The notes under the pieces are model-generated. The model did not search any database, was not told the DNA's origin, and worked only from the letters and a program-made list of their open reading frames with translations. A stretch of 64,000 nt of DNA from Rhizorhabdus histidinilytica (lineage in GTDB: Bacteria > Pseudomonadota > Alphaproteobacteria > Sphingomonadales > Sphingomonadaceae). Positions 26,176-33,986 of this stretch are shown one piece after another (position 1 is the first letter of the stretch; each line of letters opens with the position of its first letter). The stretch lies in assembly GCF_900167915.1 (NCBI RefSeq), contig NZ_FUYM01000014.1, positions 28,815 through 92,814 on the forward strand. Direction: 5' to 3'. Position numbers and translations under genes: made by a program.

Positions 26176-28428
26176 TTACGATCCGCGGCCCTTGGCTGGC
26201 TTCCACCGCAGCACGAACTGGCCGCGCGCGGGGACCCGATAGTCGATCCGCCGATCTGACCGGCCGATGGGCCGGACCTCGTCGCCGTCGATCGAGGAGA
26301 GCTTGACGGCCGGCATGCGGCGGCGGGGAAGGCGCAGGATCGACAGGTCGACCTCATAGCCGTCCGCGCCTTCCACCTGGATCGACAGGACATGCTCGGC
26401 GGTGCGCTCCATCTGGCGGATGAAATGATCGCAGAAGAGGCGGAACGGCGCGCCCTCAACCCAATATTGCGATCGGGTGGCGAACGTGAAGGCCGCACCC
26501 GCGCCATAGACTTCCTGTCCCACCTGGCCGGCCGGCTGGCCGTCGGGGTAGAGGTCCTCGAGCGGGAAGGATAGCGACCGGTCGATATGGCCGTTGCGGA
26601 TTTGCGCCGCCAGGATCTTCCGCGGCAGCGCGTCGGGATAATAATACCAGGCGCGGTCCAGCGCATAGCGGCAATATTCGCTGACCAGCGTCCGCACCGC
26701 GGGCTCGATGTCGGGGCCGCCATCGCGCAGATAGCGTTCGAACGCCGAGAAGCTGTCATAGCATTCGTACATGGCCATGTACGGCGCGTCCTGCAGGCAG
26801 GTGGCGCCAAGGAAGTTGGAATAGTGCCGCGCCGCGCCGATCTCCGATTTCCAGATCTCGCAATTGTGGAAGAAGCTGGCGAGATAGACGTAGCTCTGTT
26901 CCAGATGCTCGCTCGCGGCGGTGATCCGCCACAGTCTGAGGCAGGCGGCGGCTCCCCAGGCGGTGAGGTTGGCCTGGTAGTTGAGGTTGAAGCGCATGCC
27001 CTTCGCGACCTCGATCGCCGCGCGCGCTTCGTCGAGGTAGCGCTTGTCGTCGGTCAGCTCGAAGCATTGGAGCATCACATAGGCATAGAGGCCGCCGACG
27101 TCGGTCTGACCTCGATCGTCGTTGGCGGTCGCGGTGATGATCGAGAAGTCGTCGATCTTGAACTGGATCGGCCAGCGATAGTCGAAATGCCGCGCCGCCT
27201 TGATCGCATAGTCGATCGACCCCAGCAGCAGGCTGCGGGCCTCGGCGTCGCCGTCCAGCGCCAGCCGGCCGAGGTTGAGCAGCGGGTGATAGAGATACCA
27301 ACTGTCGACCGCATCGGGGTCCTTGTCCTTGCCGACGTTGGGCAGGTAGCGGCGCAGCGTTCCCAGCTTGGCGTCGTGGAACCGGCCCAGCCCCTTCTTG
27401 AGCTCGGTCTCCATCGCGACCGGCTTGCCGAGCCATTTCGCATAGTCGTGCAGCGCCGCGATCAGCGCCAGCTGCACCATGATGTCCGGATATTCGCTAT
27501 CGGTGTAGGGATGGACATAGAGATGCCCATAATGGCGGACGGTCGCCTTGGGCGAGTTCATCAGGTCAACGAGGGTACGTTCCGCGCGGCCGGCCCAGTC
27601 GCGGAACTCGGTCTCCGGCTTGTCGATCAGCGCATAGGCTGAACTGAGCTGCTGCAGGAACAGCCGGGCGATGTCCCGCTCATTCTTGGCGGGACAGTCG
27701 CGGACGATCAGGATCGCGTCCGAGATGGTAACCGTCTCGCCGGCGGGCAACGGGTTGACCGGCGGCGTGCCGCTTTGCGGCGGTGATGGCGGCAGATAGC
27801 CGAGTTCGGGCCATTCGCCGCCCACGGCGCCGTCGGGCGCGGTATGCGTCGCGGCATAATAGCGGTTCATCGCGGTCAGGTTCTGGAAGTAGAGCAGGTT
27901 GCCGAAGCCCGGCTCGTCCATGACCAGGTAAAGCAGGCCCGTGTTGAGGCCGCGTTGCGCGGCTTCGACATGTCCCTTCGCACCGGCCGGATCGTCCTTG
28001 TCGTCGAGCGGATAGAGGTCGCGCGGCAGGAAGGGGACAAGGAGGGGAGCGGACGGGGTCAGGTCCACCGTCACGCGAAGCCGGTGCAGGTCGGTATCGC
28101 CGATCCGGAAGCTGATCGCGTGGACGCCGATGGGGCTGCGCACCTCGATCCGCGCGGCCTCGTCCTTGCCGGGCCTGAGGGCACGGGCGGTTCCCTGCGG
28201 CGCATAGGCGGCCCTGAGTGCGACGCCGCCACGATCGGGGCGGCGGATCAACGCCCAGACCGAATCCGTGCCTTGCGCGACTTCTACGTCGAGATCGCCG
28301 AGTTGAAAGACGGCGAGACGTCGGAGCGATCGTTCGGCCAGTTCCTTTCGAAGCGTCAGCAGATAGGGGCTCGCGCCCGGTTCCAGCCGCCGCGCCTCGA
28401 CCGCGCTGCCCGGTGCGTCGGCCTTCAT
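26176..28428 (-). CDS. Large protein with a predicted (alpha/alpha)-barrel, glycosidase-like, function unknown
   Basis: 750 residues from the ATG at 28428, preceded by GGAGAGACAGG; the frame is open upstream without sense. The N-terminal 200 residues are beta-rich (LRVTVDLTPSAPLLVPFLPRD), the middle 330-640 is a series of paired helices with aromatic-rich loops (VDSWYLYHPLLNLGRLAL, FDYRWPIQFKIDDFSIIT, TDVGGLYAYVMLQCFEL), resembling six-hairpin glycosidases or uronyl lyases, and the last 120 are again beta-rich. No signal peptide, so cytoplasmic. Placed among stress genes and near a GH130-like gene it may process a storage or compatible saccharide. Confidence 0.7.
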   Translation of the reverse strand: MKADAPGSAVEARRLEPGASPYLLTLRKELAERSLRRLAVFQLGDLDVEVAQGTDSVWALIRRPDRGGVALRAAYAPQGTARALRPGKDEAARIEVRSPIGVHAISFRIGDTDLHRLRVTVDLTPSAPLLVPFLPRDLYPLDDKDDPAGAKGHVEAAQRGLNTGLLYLVMDEPGFGNLLYFQNLTAMNRYYAATHTAPDGAVGGEWPELGYLPPSPPQSGTPPVNPLPAGETVTISDAILIVRDCPAKNERDIARLFLQQLSSAYALIDKPETEFRDWAGRAERTLVDLMNSPKATVRHYGHLYVHPYTDSEYPDIMVQLALIAALHDYAKWLGKPVAMETELKKGLGRFHDAKLGTLRRYLPNVGKDKDPDAVDSWYLYHPLLNLGRLALDGDAEARSLLLGSIDYAIKAARHFDYRWPIQFKIDDFSIITATANDDRGQTDVGGLYAYVMLQCFELTDDKRYLDEARAAIEVAKGMRFNLNYQANLTAWGAAACLRLWRITAASEHLEQSYVYLASFFHNCEIWKSEIGAARHYSNFLGATCLQDAPYMAMYECYDSFSAFERYLRDGGPDIEPAVRTLVSEYCRYALDRAWYYYPDALPRKILAAQIRNGHIDRSLSFPLEDLYPDGQPAGQVGQEVYGAGAAFTFATRSQYWVEGAPFRLFCDHFIRQMERTAEHVLSIQVEGADGYEVDLSILRLPRRRMPAVKLSSIDGDEVRPIGRSDRRIDYRVPARGQFVLRWKPAKGRGS

Positions 28429-28519
28429 CCTGTCTCTCCGATTCGTTCGTCGGGCGCCAAAAAATCGGCGGACCGCCGGGCGGCCCGCCGCAGGGTGGGG
28501 AAGGGTGCGGGATCGTCGA

Positions 28520-28795
28520 TCATGGGTGCTGGCGGGGCCTTGCCTGTTGGTTGCCGGTCGGCGTCTGCGCCTGCGCGTTGCCCGCCGCCTGAAGCGCGTT
28601 CTGGGCTTCGGCACCCGCCGATACCGGCTCACGATCGCGGATCGACTCCGCGGCGTTGTCGAGCACCGAAGCGGCGGCGGGATCGCTCTGCTCGGCCGCA
28701 TTTTCGAGCTGGTCGGCGGCGTTGTCCGCGGCGGAGTGCCCGCAAGCCGCCAGCAGCAGGACGGCGCATCCGATCACGTAGCGGCGCGGGATCAC
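28520..28795 (-). CDS. Small alanine/asparagine-rich lipoprotein
   Basis: 91 residues. MIPRRYVIGCAVLLLAACG is a lipoprotein signal with lipobox LAAC (Cys18). The mature part is Ala-, Asn-, Gln- and Glu-rich helix (ADNAADQLENAAEQ and repeats of similar content) and looks amphipathic or disordered. It begins inside the last codon of the upstream small gene (4-base overlap). Function unknown; composition recalls entericidin-like or stress-induced envelope peptides. Confidence 0.72.
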   Translation of the reverse strand: MIPRRYVIGCAVLLLAACGHSAADNAADQLENAAEQSDPAAASVLDNAAESIRDREPVSAGAEAQNALQAAGNAQAQTPTGNQQARPRQHP

Positions 28796-28983
28796 GGCGT
28801 GTCGTCCCCGGCGGCGAGCGCGGTCTCCTCGTCGCGATCGAGCTGGCGGTCGATCTCCTCGGCGATCAGGTCGAGCTGCTCGAAGGTCGATTTGATCTCG
28901 ACCGTCTGGCCGTCGTCGATGTTGAAATGGATCAGATAGTCGTGGCCGCGACGTACGATCTCAAAGCCTGTCAGGGTCGCCAT
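28792..28983 (-). CDS. Small acidic protein of unknown function
   Basis: 63 residues: MATLTGFEIVRRGHDYLIHF then DDGQTVEIKSTFEQLDLIAEEIDRQLDRDEE. It predicts as a short beta-hairpin followed by an amphipathic helix, with an acidic tail. GAGGA lies before the ATG. A stress-type promoter match (29010-29034) and the shared AT-rich motif sit upstream, so it probably belongs to the general stress regulon along with the lipoprotein it overlaps. No family recognised. Confidence 0.75.
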   Translation of the reverse strand: MATLTGFEIVRRGHDYLIHFNIDDGQTVEIKSTFEQLDLIAEEIDRQLDRDEETALAAGDDTP

Positions 28984-29009
28984 GACGCATCCTCCAAAGA
29001 TGCGGCACG

Positions 29010-29034
29010 AACGACGAAGCTCGGGGGAAGTTCA
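29010..29034 (-). promoter_or_regulatory. EcfG-type promoter candidate for the 28983 operon
   Basis: On the minus strand TGAAC (29034-29030) and CGTT (29013-29010) are 16 bases apart. This differs from GGAAC-N16/17-CGTT at one base and lies 27 bases upstream of the start codon of the small acidic protein. Confidence 0.5.
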
Positions 29035-29071
29035 TTGGCTTAAGAAAAATTAGAAGATATTTTTCAATATC

Positions 29072-29084
29072 TTAACATAGGTTA
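29072..29084. repeat. TTAACATAGGT motif copy
   Basis: TTAACATAGGTTA overlaps the stop codon of the response-regulator gene and sits about 44 bases (centre to centre) upstream of the -35 at 29030. The minus-strand reading, TATGTTAAGATATTG, is nearly identical to TATGTTAAGATACTG at 31116. Confidence 0.5.
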
Positions 29085-29456
29085 CTCAAAGAAGATCGCG
29101 CGGCTCAGTGCCCGGATTACGCCGTCCACGTCGAACGGTTTTTCGCAGCGGACGACATGATCGAAGCGGCCGGGTATCGCCGTCGCATCATAACCGGTGG
29201 TGAACAGGAACGGCACCTGGCGTCCCTCCAGTGCGTCGGCCAGCGGGAACACCGCTTCACCGTTCAGGTCGACGTCCAGCAGTGCGCCGTCGATCCGTCC
29301 TGCCCCCTCGCTCGCGGCGAAGCCTGCGGCGAGCGAGGCGACGGGGCCGACGATGATCGCCCCCGCGTCGACAAGTTCCGAGCGGAGGTCCTCGGCAAGG
29401 AAATACTCGTCTTCGGCGACCAATATGGCGCAATCGCGCAGCGATGGCGGGGGCAT
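29082..29456 (-). CDS. Single-domain response regulator, FxTGY type
   Basis: 124 residues, receiver domain only. ATG at 29456 has GAAGGA upstream. The phosphorylation site is complete: Glu15-Asp16 acidic pair, phospho-acceptor Asp61 in ALLDVDL, Thr87 and Lys106-Pro107. FLFTTGYDATAIP closely matches the FAT-GUY signature of stand-alone regulators that relay phosphate between HWE kinases and the PhyR general-stress switch in sphingomonads and relatives (established for that family, inferred here). An HWE kinase gene lies 3.2 kb away at 32654. It has no output domain, so it acts by protein contact or as a phosphate shuttle. Confidence 0.88.
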   Translation of the reverse strand: MPPPSLRDCAILVAEDEYFLAEDLRSELVDAGAIIVGPVASLAAGFAASEGAGRIDGALLDVDLNGEAVFPLADALEGRQVPFLFTTGYDATAIPGRFDHVVRCEKPFDVDGVIRALSRAIFFE

Positions 29457-29593
29457 GGGCACGTCCTTCCAAGGGACAAGTCGCGACGCCACCCCACGAA
29501 CAATCGACAACGTTCGTGTTCGGGGATCGGATCCTCGACACGGCGCGAGAATGGCCCGGTTCGAAGCTTTGCGGCGTCTGGTACTGGCAGGGA

Positions 29594-30790
29594 TTATGGG
29601 CTGGAGGCGGAGACGTCCCGGAAGTGGGCCTTGGGGATGTGCGTTATCCGACAGGCGAGGTCGGCCTCGCCCGAGGCAACGATGTAATGGCCGGGGGCGC
29701 TCGCCTGCTCGTCTCCGTCGGCGATGCCGGTCGTGAACACCACGTCGCGGACGTAGAGCTGGTGCTCGATCGGCCGGGTGAGCTCGGCATCGGCTTCGAG
29801 GAGGGGAGCATGCTCGGTGTGGAGCACCCGGGAAGGGTCGCGCCGATCGAGCAGCGACCAATAGGTCCGGTAGATGCCGACGATCTCCTTGGGCTCGACC
29901 CCATGCCACAGCGTCAGCCATCCCGCGTCGGTGAGGATCGGCGGCGTCCCGCCGCCCATGCGGGCGGTGGCGATGGTCGCCGCATGCGGGCGGAGACCGG
30001 GCGCCGGGTACGGCTTCCAATGGCGCGCATCGGGGGAGGTCGCCAGGTTTATCGACGGGCCGGCACGCCATTCGCTGCCTGGCGGATAGGCGAAGTACAG
30101 GTCGCCCAGGGGGCGGGTCTGCGCCCAGTAATGCCCGTCGATCAGGCCTTCGAAGATCAGCATGTCCTTGTTCTGGTGATCGAGGACGATGTCGGCGAAG
30201 CTCCAGTCCAGGCCGTTGTCGGACGTATAGAGCGTGGTCGAATGACGCTCGGGACTCACCGAGCAGGTCGTCATGAGCCATTTGCCGGAGACACGGCTGA
30301 TGCGGGCGTCCTCCACCCCATAGCATTGGAAGCTCCCCTGCGGCGCGATCGCACGATCATAATGCATCGCCACCACCTCAAGGGCGTCGGGAGACAGCTC
30401 GACCGGCAGCAGCCACGACAACGAGGTCAGCGCCATGATTCGCCAGCCGCCGCCGCGTAGCAGGAATTTGCGGGGGTCCGCCGTGTCGACGAGATCGAGC
30501 GGCCAGGCGTCGAGCCGGTAGCGCCCCCCGCCGCGCGGTGCGACCTTGCCGGCCGGCAGGTCGTCCGCTTCCCAGCGGATCGCATGCACCTTGCCGTCGC
30601 GGATGGGATCGCGCAGCGCTTCGGCGATCCGGACCATCGCCAGCAGATTGCCGTTGGGAAGGCGCGTCAGGCCCGGATTGAACGCACCCAATATGTAGGT
30701 CTCGGCATCCAGATGCCCGGCCAGCGGCGATCGCGCCGGATCGATATCGTCCGGTCGCAGGATCAGGCGGTCGACATGGTAGCGGCTCAT
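29594..30790 (-). CDS. GH130-like beta-mannoside phosphorylase/hydrolase family protein
   Basis: 398 residues from the ATG at 30790. A five-bladed propeller is suggested by repeated beta stretches. AFNPGLTRLPNGNLLAMVRI opens the first blade, YGVEDARISRVSGKWLMTTC is the equivalent of the GH130 ExDPR active-site motif (here EDAR), then TARMGGGTPPILTDAGWLTLWHGV and RDVVFTTGIADGDEQ close it. GH130 enzymes cleave beta-mannosides by phosphorolysis or hydrolysis in the cytoplasm. The gene follows the 70-aa protein gene by 13 bases, so it is likely under the same stress promoter. Confidence 0.82.
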   Translation of the reverse strand: MSRYHVDRLILRPDDIDPARSPLAGHLDAETYILGAFNPGLTRLPNGNLLAMVRIAEALRDPIRDGKVHAIRWEADDLPAGKVAPRGGGRYRLDAWPLDLVDTADPRKFLLRGGGWRIMALTSLSWLLPVELSPDALEVVAMHYDRAIAPQGSFQCYGVEDARISRVSGKWLMTTCSVSPERHSTTLYTSDNGLDWSFADIVLDHQNKDMLIFEGLIDGHYWAQTRPLGDLYFAYPPGSEWRAGPSINLATSPDARHWKPYPAPGLRPHAATIATARMGGGTPPILTDAGWLTLWHGVEPKEIVGIYRTYWSLLDRRDPSRVLHTEHAPLLEADAELTRPIEHQLYVRDVVFTTGIADGDEQASAPGHYIVASGEADLACRITHIPKAHFRDVSASSP

Positions 30791-30803
30791 CACTGGGACT
30801 CGA

Positions 30804-31016
30804 TCAGATGTCGGCGTCGGCATCGGGGTGGGGGCGGCCCTTGTCGTCGATCCTGGCGGTGGCGCTGTCGAGCTTGTGCGGCCCAGGCTCCTGCCGGCCG
30901 CCGCGGCCTTGGGTGACGTCGAGCGTGTCGACCGGCCGGTCGAGCGTGTCGCTCGGATGGCGGCCCGAACCCTTGGGTTGATGCTCGGTCGAGATGTTCG
31001 GACGGGACTGCGTCAT
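30804..31016 (-). CDS. Small hydrophilic, disordered protein A
   Basis: 70 residues rich in Asp, Arg, Gly, Pro and His with hardly any hydrophobic residues (LDVTQGRGGRQEPGPHKLDS). Such composition resembles hydrophilins, which protect against drying. A strong AAAGGAGG sits five bases before the ATG, which supports a real gene. The upstream space has a stress-type promoter at 31042-31066. No family recognised. Confidence 0.75.
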   Translation of the reverse strand: MTQSRPNISTEHQPKGSGRHPSDTLDRPVDTLDVTQGRGGRQEPGPHKLDSATARIDDKGRPHPDADADI

Positions 31017-31041
31017 GACGGCCTCCTTTCAAAGCTGCCAC

Positions 31042-31066
31042 AACCAGTGCACCCATGCCGCGTTCC
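31042..31066 (-). promoter_or_regulatory. EcfG-type promoter candidate for the 31016 operon
   Basis: Minus strand GGAAC (31066-31062), 16 bases, then GGTT (31045-31042); GGAAC is exact and the -10 has one substitution from CGTT. It lies 25 bases before the start codon of the disordered protein gene. Confidence 0.55.
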
Positions 31067-31112
31067 CGTCGTTTCGCCGCCGGGTTGCCGATCCTCTGCG
31101 GTGCATTTACTG

Positions 31113-31126
31113 ATATATGTTAAGAT
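31113..31126. repeat. ATATATGTTAAGAT motif copy between two stress promoters
   Basis: The TATGTTAA core (31116-31123) lies about 55 bases from the -35 of the minus promoter and 52 from that of the plus promoter, almost midway. The surrounding 40 bases are very AT-rich. Confidence 0.5.
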
Positions 31127-31169
31127 ACTGATCTAATTTATATTTTTGGGAGGGTGGGGCCCGCCTGGC

Positions 31170-31195
31170 GGAACGGCTCCCCACTTCCGCTCGTT
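31170..31195 (+). promoter_or_regulatory. EcfG-type promoter, exact consensus, for the 31235 operon
   Basis: GGAAC at 31170-31174, 17 bases, CGTT at 31192-31195, a perfect match to the alphaproteobacterial general-stress sigma consensus. It lies 40 bases before the ATG at 31235. Together with the minus-strand match it makes this a bidirectional stress promoter region. Confidence 0.65.
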
Positions 31196-31234
31196 CGTCG
31201 CCCATCAAGCATGTGGCTTCACGGAGAGGATGCG

Positions 31235-31576
31235 ATGAGCCAGACCAGCAACGGCGGCACCGGCGCGGACGGGAACGGCCCCGACGCGCGGCGGACCGAG
31301 GAGATGCCGCGCCGCGGACCGGCGGGCGACGCCCGGCCGGACTTCGATGGGCCCGATCCGCGGACGCGGGGAGGACAGCCTCAGGAGGATGTCGAAGATC
31401 GCGGCACGGTCGGAATGGTCGAGCCCGACGACTATCCCCAGGCCGATCGTCGCGACAGTCGTCCGACGGATATCCCCAGCGATCCGGCGGGGCAGGCCCC
31501 GGCCGAAGGTGGTGACGACGTGCCGCCCCCGACCCCTGGCTCGCCCCAGCGGTCGAACGGGGGAGGGAGGCCATGA
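31235..31576 (+). CDS. Disordered hydrophilic protein B
   Basis: 113 residues from the ATG at 31235, five bases after GGAGAGGA. Composed mainly of Gly, Asp, Pro, Arg, Gln and Glu (GGTGADGNGPDARRTEEMPR at the start), with no predicted folded core, membrane segment or signal. One short motif, GMVEPDDYPQADRRDSRPTD, could be a binding linear motif. An exact stress-promoter match precedes it. Probably a hydrophilin-like desiccation or osmotic protectant; no family known to me. Confidence 0.75.
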   Translation: MSQTSNGGTGADGNGPDARRTEEMPRRGPAGDARPDFDGPDPRTRGGQPQEDVEDRGTVGMVEPDDYPQADRRDSRPTDIPSDPAGQAPAEGGDDVPPPTPGSPQRSNGGGRP

Positions 31577-31758
31577 GCGAGGACGATCCCCGCATGCGCG
31601 CGCAGAAGCCGGGGCTCGTTCCCGGGCGGCCGCACCATCGCGACGACGAACCCGTGCGCCTCGATGGTAGGCCCGAGCCAGGCAGGAAACGCCCCGTGCC
31701 GAGCGGAGACAGCGCTCTGCCCAAGGAAGATCGGTTCGAGCCGAATGAGCAGCTGTAG
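31573..31758 (+). CDS. Small basic/acidic hydrophilic protein C
   Basis: 61 residues starting inside the stop of the preceding gene (4-base overlap) and preceded by GGGAGGGAGG. Sequence is polar throughout, with PGLVPGRPHHRDDEPVRLDG and a C-terminal PKEDRFEPNEQL. Coupled translation with protein B and the same composition suggest a joint protective role. No family recognised. Confidence 0.68.
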   Translation: MSEDDPRMRAQKPGLVPGRPHHRDDEPVRLDGRPEPGRKRPVPSGDSALPKEDRFEPNEQL

Positions 31759-31886
31759 CCGGATCACTCCCAGAAACTCTTCCGATCAAGACGAATCGTT
31801 TCCAGCCGTCGACAGCTGGAGTGGCGACCCGTGGAATAACCCATGTATATATGCGCCGCCCGGCATTGGCTTAGGTTTTCATCCTC

Positions 31887-32657
31887 ATGGCGATCGACGG
31901 CATTTTGGCAAAGCGACTGGACAATTTCGTATCGCTCGATCCGGACGAGCATGCGCTGCTGGCGCGGCTGACCAGCGAACGCGTCCGGCGGAGCGCAGCG
32001 CGGACCGATATCGTCCGTGAGGGCGAACCTACTCATGTCCTGCGTCTCTTCCTGTCGGGATGGGCCTGCCGGTACCGAACGCTGGAGGATGGACGCCGGC
32101 AAATCCTGGCCTTCCTGCTTCCCGGCGACCTGTGCGACCTCAACAACTATGTCCTTTCCGAGCTGGACCACAGCATCGGCGCGCTCACGCCGGTCCAATA
32201 TGTCGAGATACAGCATGATCGCGTCGCGCAGCTGATGGCTGACCGGCCGCGCCTGGCGCAGGCCTTCTGGTGGCATATGCTGACATCGCTCTCGATCCAG
32301 CGGGAATGGACGCTCAACCTGTCCCGCAGCGCATTCGAACGGATCGGCAATCTCTTCTGCGAACTGTTCTTCCGCCTGCGCGCGGTCGGTCTGACCCAGG
32401 GGAGGCGCTACGATCTGCCGATAACCCAGATCGAGATGGCGGAGGCGACGGGGCTCACGCCCGTCCACGTCAACCGGACGCTGCAGGAGATGCGGTCCGA
32501 GGGGCTGATCATCCTCAAGGAGCGCGTGCTCGACATTCCCGATATCGCCGCCCTCCAGCAGGCGGTTCTTTTTTCTCCCACTTATCTGCATCTTCGCTTG
32601 GCGGCCGCTTCCTCCAGCGCCACTATGGGGGCGAGGCAGGTGGCCGAGAGCGGATGA
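31887..32657 (+). CDS. Crp/Fnr-family regulator (with HWE kinase)
   Basis: 256 residues. The N-terminal cyclic-nucleotide-binding-like beta-roll (about 20-140) includes DIVREGEPTHVLRLFLSGWA and ILAFLLPGDLCDLNNYVL; the long dimer helix and C-terminal winged helix follow, with recognition-helix region TQIEMAEATGLTPVHVNRTLQEMRSEGLI. The PGDxxD pattern lacks the Arg needed for cAMP, and there are no Fnr cysteines, so its signal is unknown. This subtype is common beside HWE kinases and small stress genes in sphingomonads and rhizobia. The stop overlaps the kinase start by four bases. Confidence 0.92.
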   Translation: MAIDGILAKRLDNFVSLDPDEHALLARLTSERVRRSAARTDIVREGEPTHVLRLFLSGWACRYRTLEDGRRQILAFLLPGDLCDLNNYVLSELDHSIGALTPVQYVEIQHDRVAQLMADRPRLAQAFWWHMLTSLSIQREWTLNLSRSAFERIGNLFCELFFRLRAVGLTQGRRYDLPITQIEMAEATGLTPVHVNRTLQEMRSEGLIILKERVLDIPDIAALQQAVLFSPTYLHLRLAAASSSATMGARQVAESG

Positions 32658-33355
32658 CGGACAGCAACACCGAGATTGCCGCGCTGCGTGAGGCGTTGCG
32701 CAGCGCCGAAACCCGGCATGCCGAGGATTCCGAACGTATACGCCGCCTCGAGCAGGATCTTCAGGAGGTTCGCCAGGAGGCGCGGCACTCGATGCGAAAC
32801 ATCCTGTCGGTGGTGCGTTCGATCGCCCGACGATCGGTGGCAAGCGCTCGATCGATCGAGGAATATCGGCAATATATGGACGGGCGGATCGGCGCCTTCG
32901 CACGCGTCCAATCGGCGATCTCGCGCCATCCGGGACGCGGCGTGGACCTGGGATCGCTCGTCGCCGACGAACTGGTCAGCTTCGGCGTGCGGCTCGACGG
33001 ACAGGCGACGATCGAAGGGGAGGCAATTCGTCTCCGCGACAAGCCGGCGGGGCTCCTCGGCCTCGCTTTCCACGAACTCGTCGTCAACTCGCTGACCTTC
33101 GGCGCGTTGGCGGCCGAAGGTCAGTTGCACATAACCTGGCGGCGCCAGGCCGAGGGACCGGCGTCCGATCTGTGGATCCAATGGGCCGAAAACAGGGTTG
33201 CGCCCGGCGCCCTGTCCCGCCAGCCGAAACGGGGCTTCGGCTCGCAGGTGCTCGAAGAGGCGGTCGCCTATGAGCTGGCGGGATCGACGCAGATCGACCT
33301 GTCGGAAAAGGGCCTGGTCTGCAGCATAAGGCTTCCCGCGTCCTGTCTCGCCTGA
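32654..33355 (+). CDS. HWE-family sensor histidine kinase without an obvious sensor domain
   Basis: 233 residues from ATG at 32654. Residues 6-44 form a coiled coil; the phospho-acceptor is His45 in ARHSMRNILSVVRSIARRS. The N-box carries the HWE histidine, FHELVVNSLTFGAL, and the second defining feature, Trp-x-Glu, is in LWIQWAENR; GFGSQVLEEAVAYEL is the G-box. No PAS, GAF or membrane part is present, so it must sense through the coiled coil or a partner. HWE kinases feed the PhyR/NepR/EcfG stress switch in this bacterial group. Coupled to the Crp/Fnr gene; hairpin terminator follows. Confidence 0.9.
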   Translation: MTDSNTEIAALREALRSAETRHAEDSERIRRLEQDLQEVRQEARHSMRNILSVVRSIARRSVASARSIEEYRQYMDGRIGAFARVQSAISRHPGRGVDLGSLVADELVSFGVRLDGQATIEGEAIRLRDKPAGLLGLAFHELVVNSLTFGALAAEGQLHITWRRQAEGPASDLWIQWAENRVAPGALSRQPKRGFGSQVLEEAVAYELAGSTQIDLSEKGLVCSIRLPASCLA

Positions 33356-33356
33356 C

Positions 33357-33383
33357 GGCAGGCCCCGGCGAACGGGGCCTGCC
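33357..33383. terminator. Hairpin between the kinase gene and the convergent DUF2383-like gene
   Basis: A perfect 11-pair stem, GGCAGGCCCCG with CGGGGCCTGCC, on a GCGAA loop begins one base after the kinase stop. The other gene ends at 33395, so it may serve both strands, though T-runs are absent. Confidence 0.7.
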
Positions 33384-33394
33384 CGGACGATCTG

Positions 33395-33847
33395 TCAATC
33401 GGCGGCGTAGCTGTGCTTCAGGGCGCTGGCCCGGTCATGGCCCTCGCGAACCGACTGATAGGCCTGCTGGATCACCGATCTGCTGTCGGGCGACAGGTCC
33501 GTATCGGCCAGTGCGGTTTCGTATTTTTCCTTGAGATAGTCCTCGCCTCGTTCGACCTCCTCGATGACCGCGCGGTCGTTCTGGGTGGTGAACACCTGTC
33601 GCAGGTCCATGAAGGTCCGATGCGCGGCGGCGGCGAAGCTGCCTTCGTCCTCCGGCGTGCCACCCCGGCGGCGAACCTCATCCTGCAGCAGCGACACGAC
33701 CCGTCGGCGATCGCTGGCGAAGTCGCGGAAGATGTCGGCGAACTTGCCGCTCTCGTCGTCCTCGATGGCATCCTCGAAGCCGCGAATGCTGTCGATGGTC
33801 GTCTTGATCAGGGTGTTGAGGGTCGAAACATCGTCGTCGCTGGCCAT
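33395..33847 (-). CDS. DUF2383/PA2169-like four-helix-bundle protein
   Basis: 150 residues from the ATG at 33847, nine bases after AAAGGAGC. Four long helices with acidic spacing: VSTLNTLIKTTIDSIRGFED, DIFRDFASDRRRVVSLLQDE, VIEEVERGEDYLKEKYETAL and SVIQQAYQSVREGHDRASAL. The ferritin-like Glu/His pattern (EEVERGEDY, REGHDRA) is suggestive of, but not proof for, a diiron site. Members are induced in stationary phase and general stress; function unsettled. Divergent from the SRPBCC gene across an AT-rich space with a stress promoter. Confidence 0.85.
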   Translation of the reverse strand: MASDDDVSTLNTLIKTTIDSIRGFEDAIEDDESGKFADIFRDFASDRRRVVSLLQDEVRRRGGTPEDEGSFAAAAHRTFMDLRQVFTTQNDRAVIEEVERGEDYLKEKYETALADTDLSPDSRSVIQQAYQSVREGHDRASALKHSYAAD

Positions 33848-33986
33848 GAGTCTGCTCCTTTTGTGCGGAGCCTCGACAACCGGGACTGCCATCGCTTCGC
33901 TGCATTCATATCGGCCTGGTGGTGACGGCCCGGTGTGGTTTCGAGACGGTCCGAGAAAGGTTGCCCGGACATCGTCGAAGGGCTTG

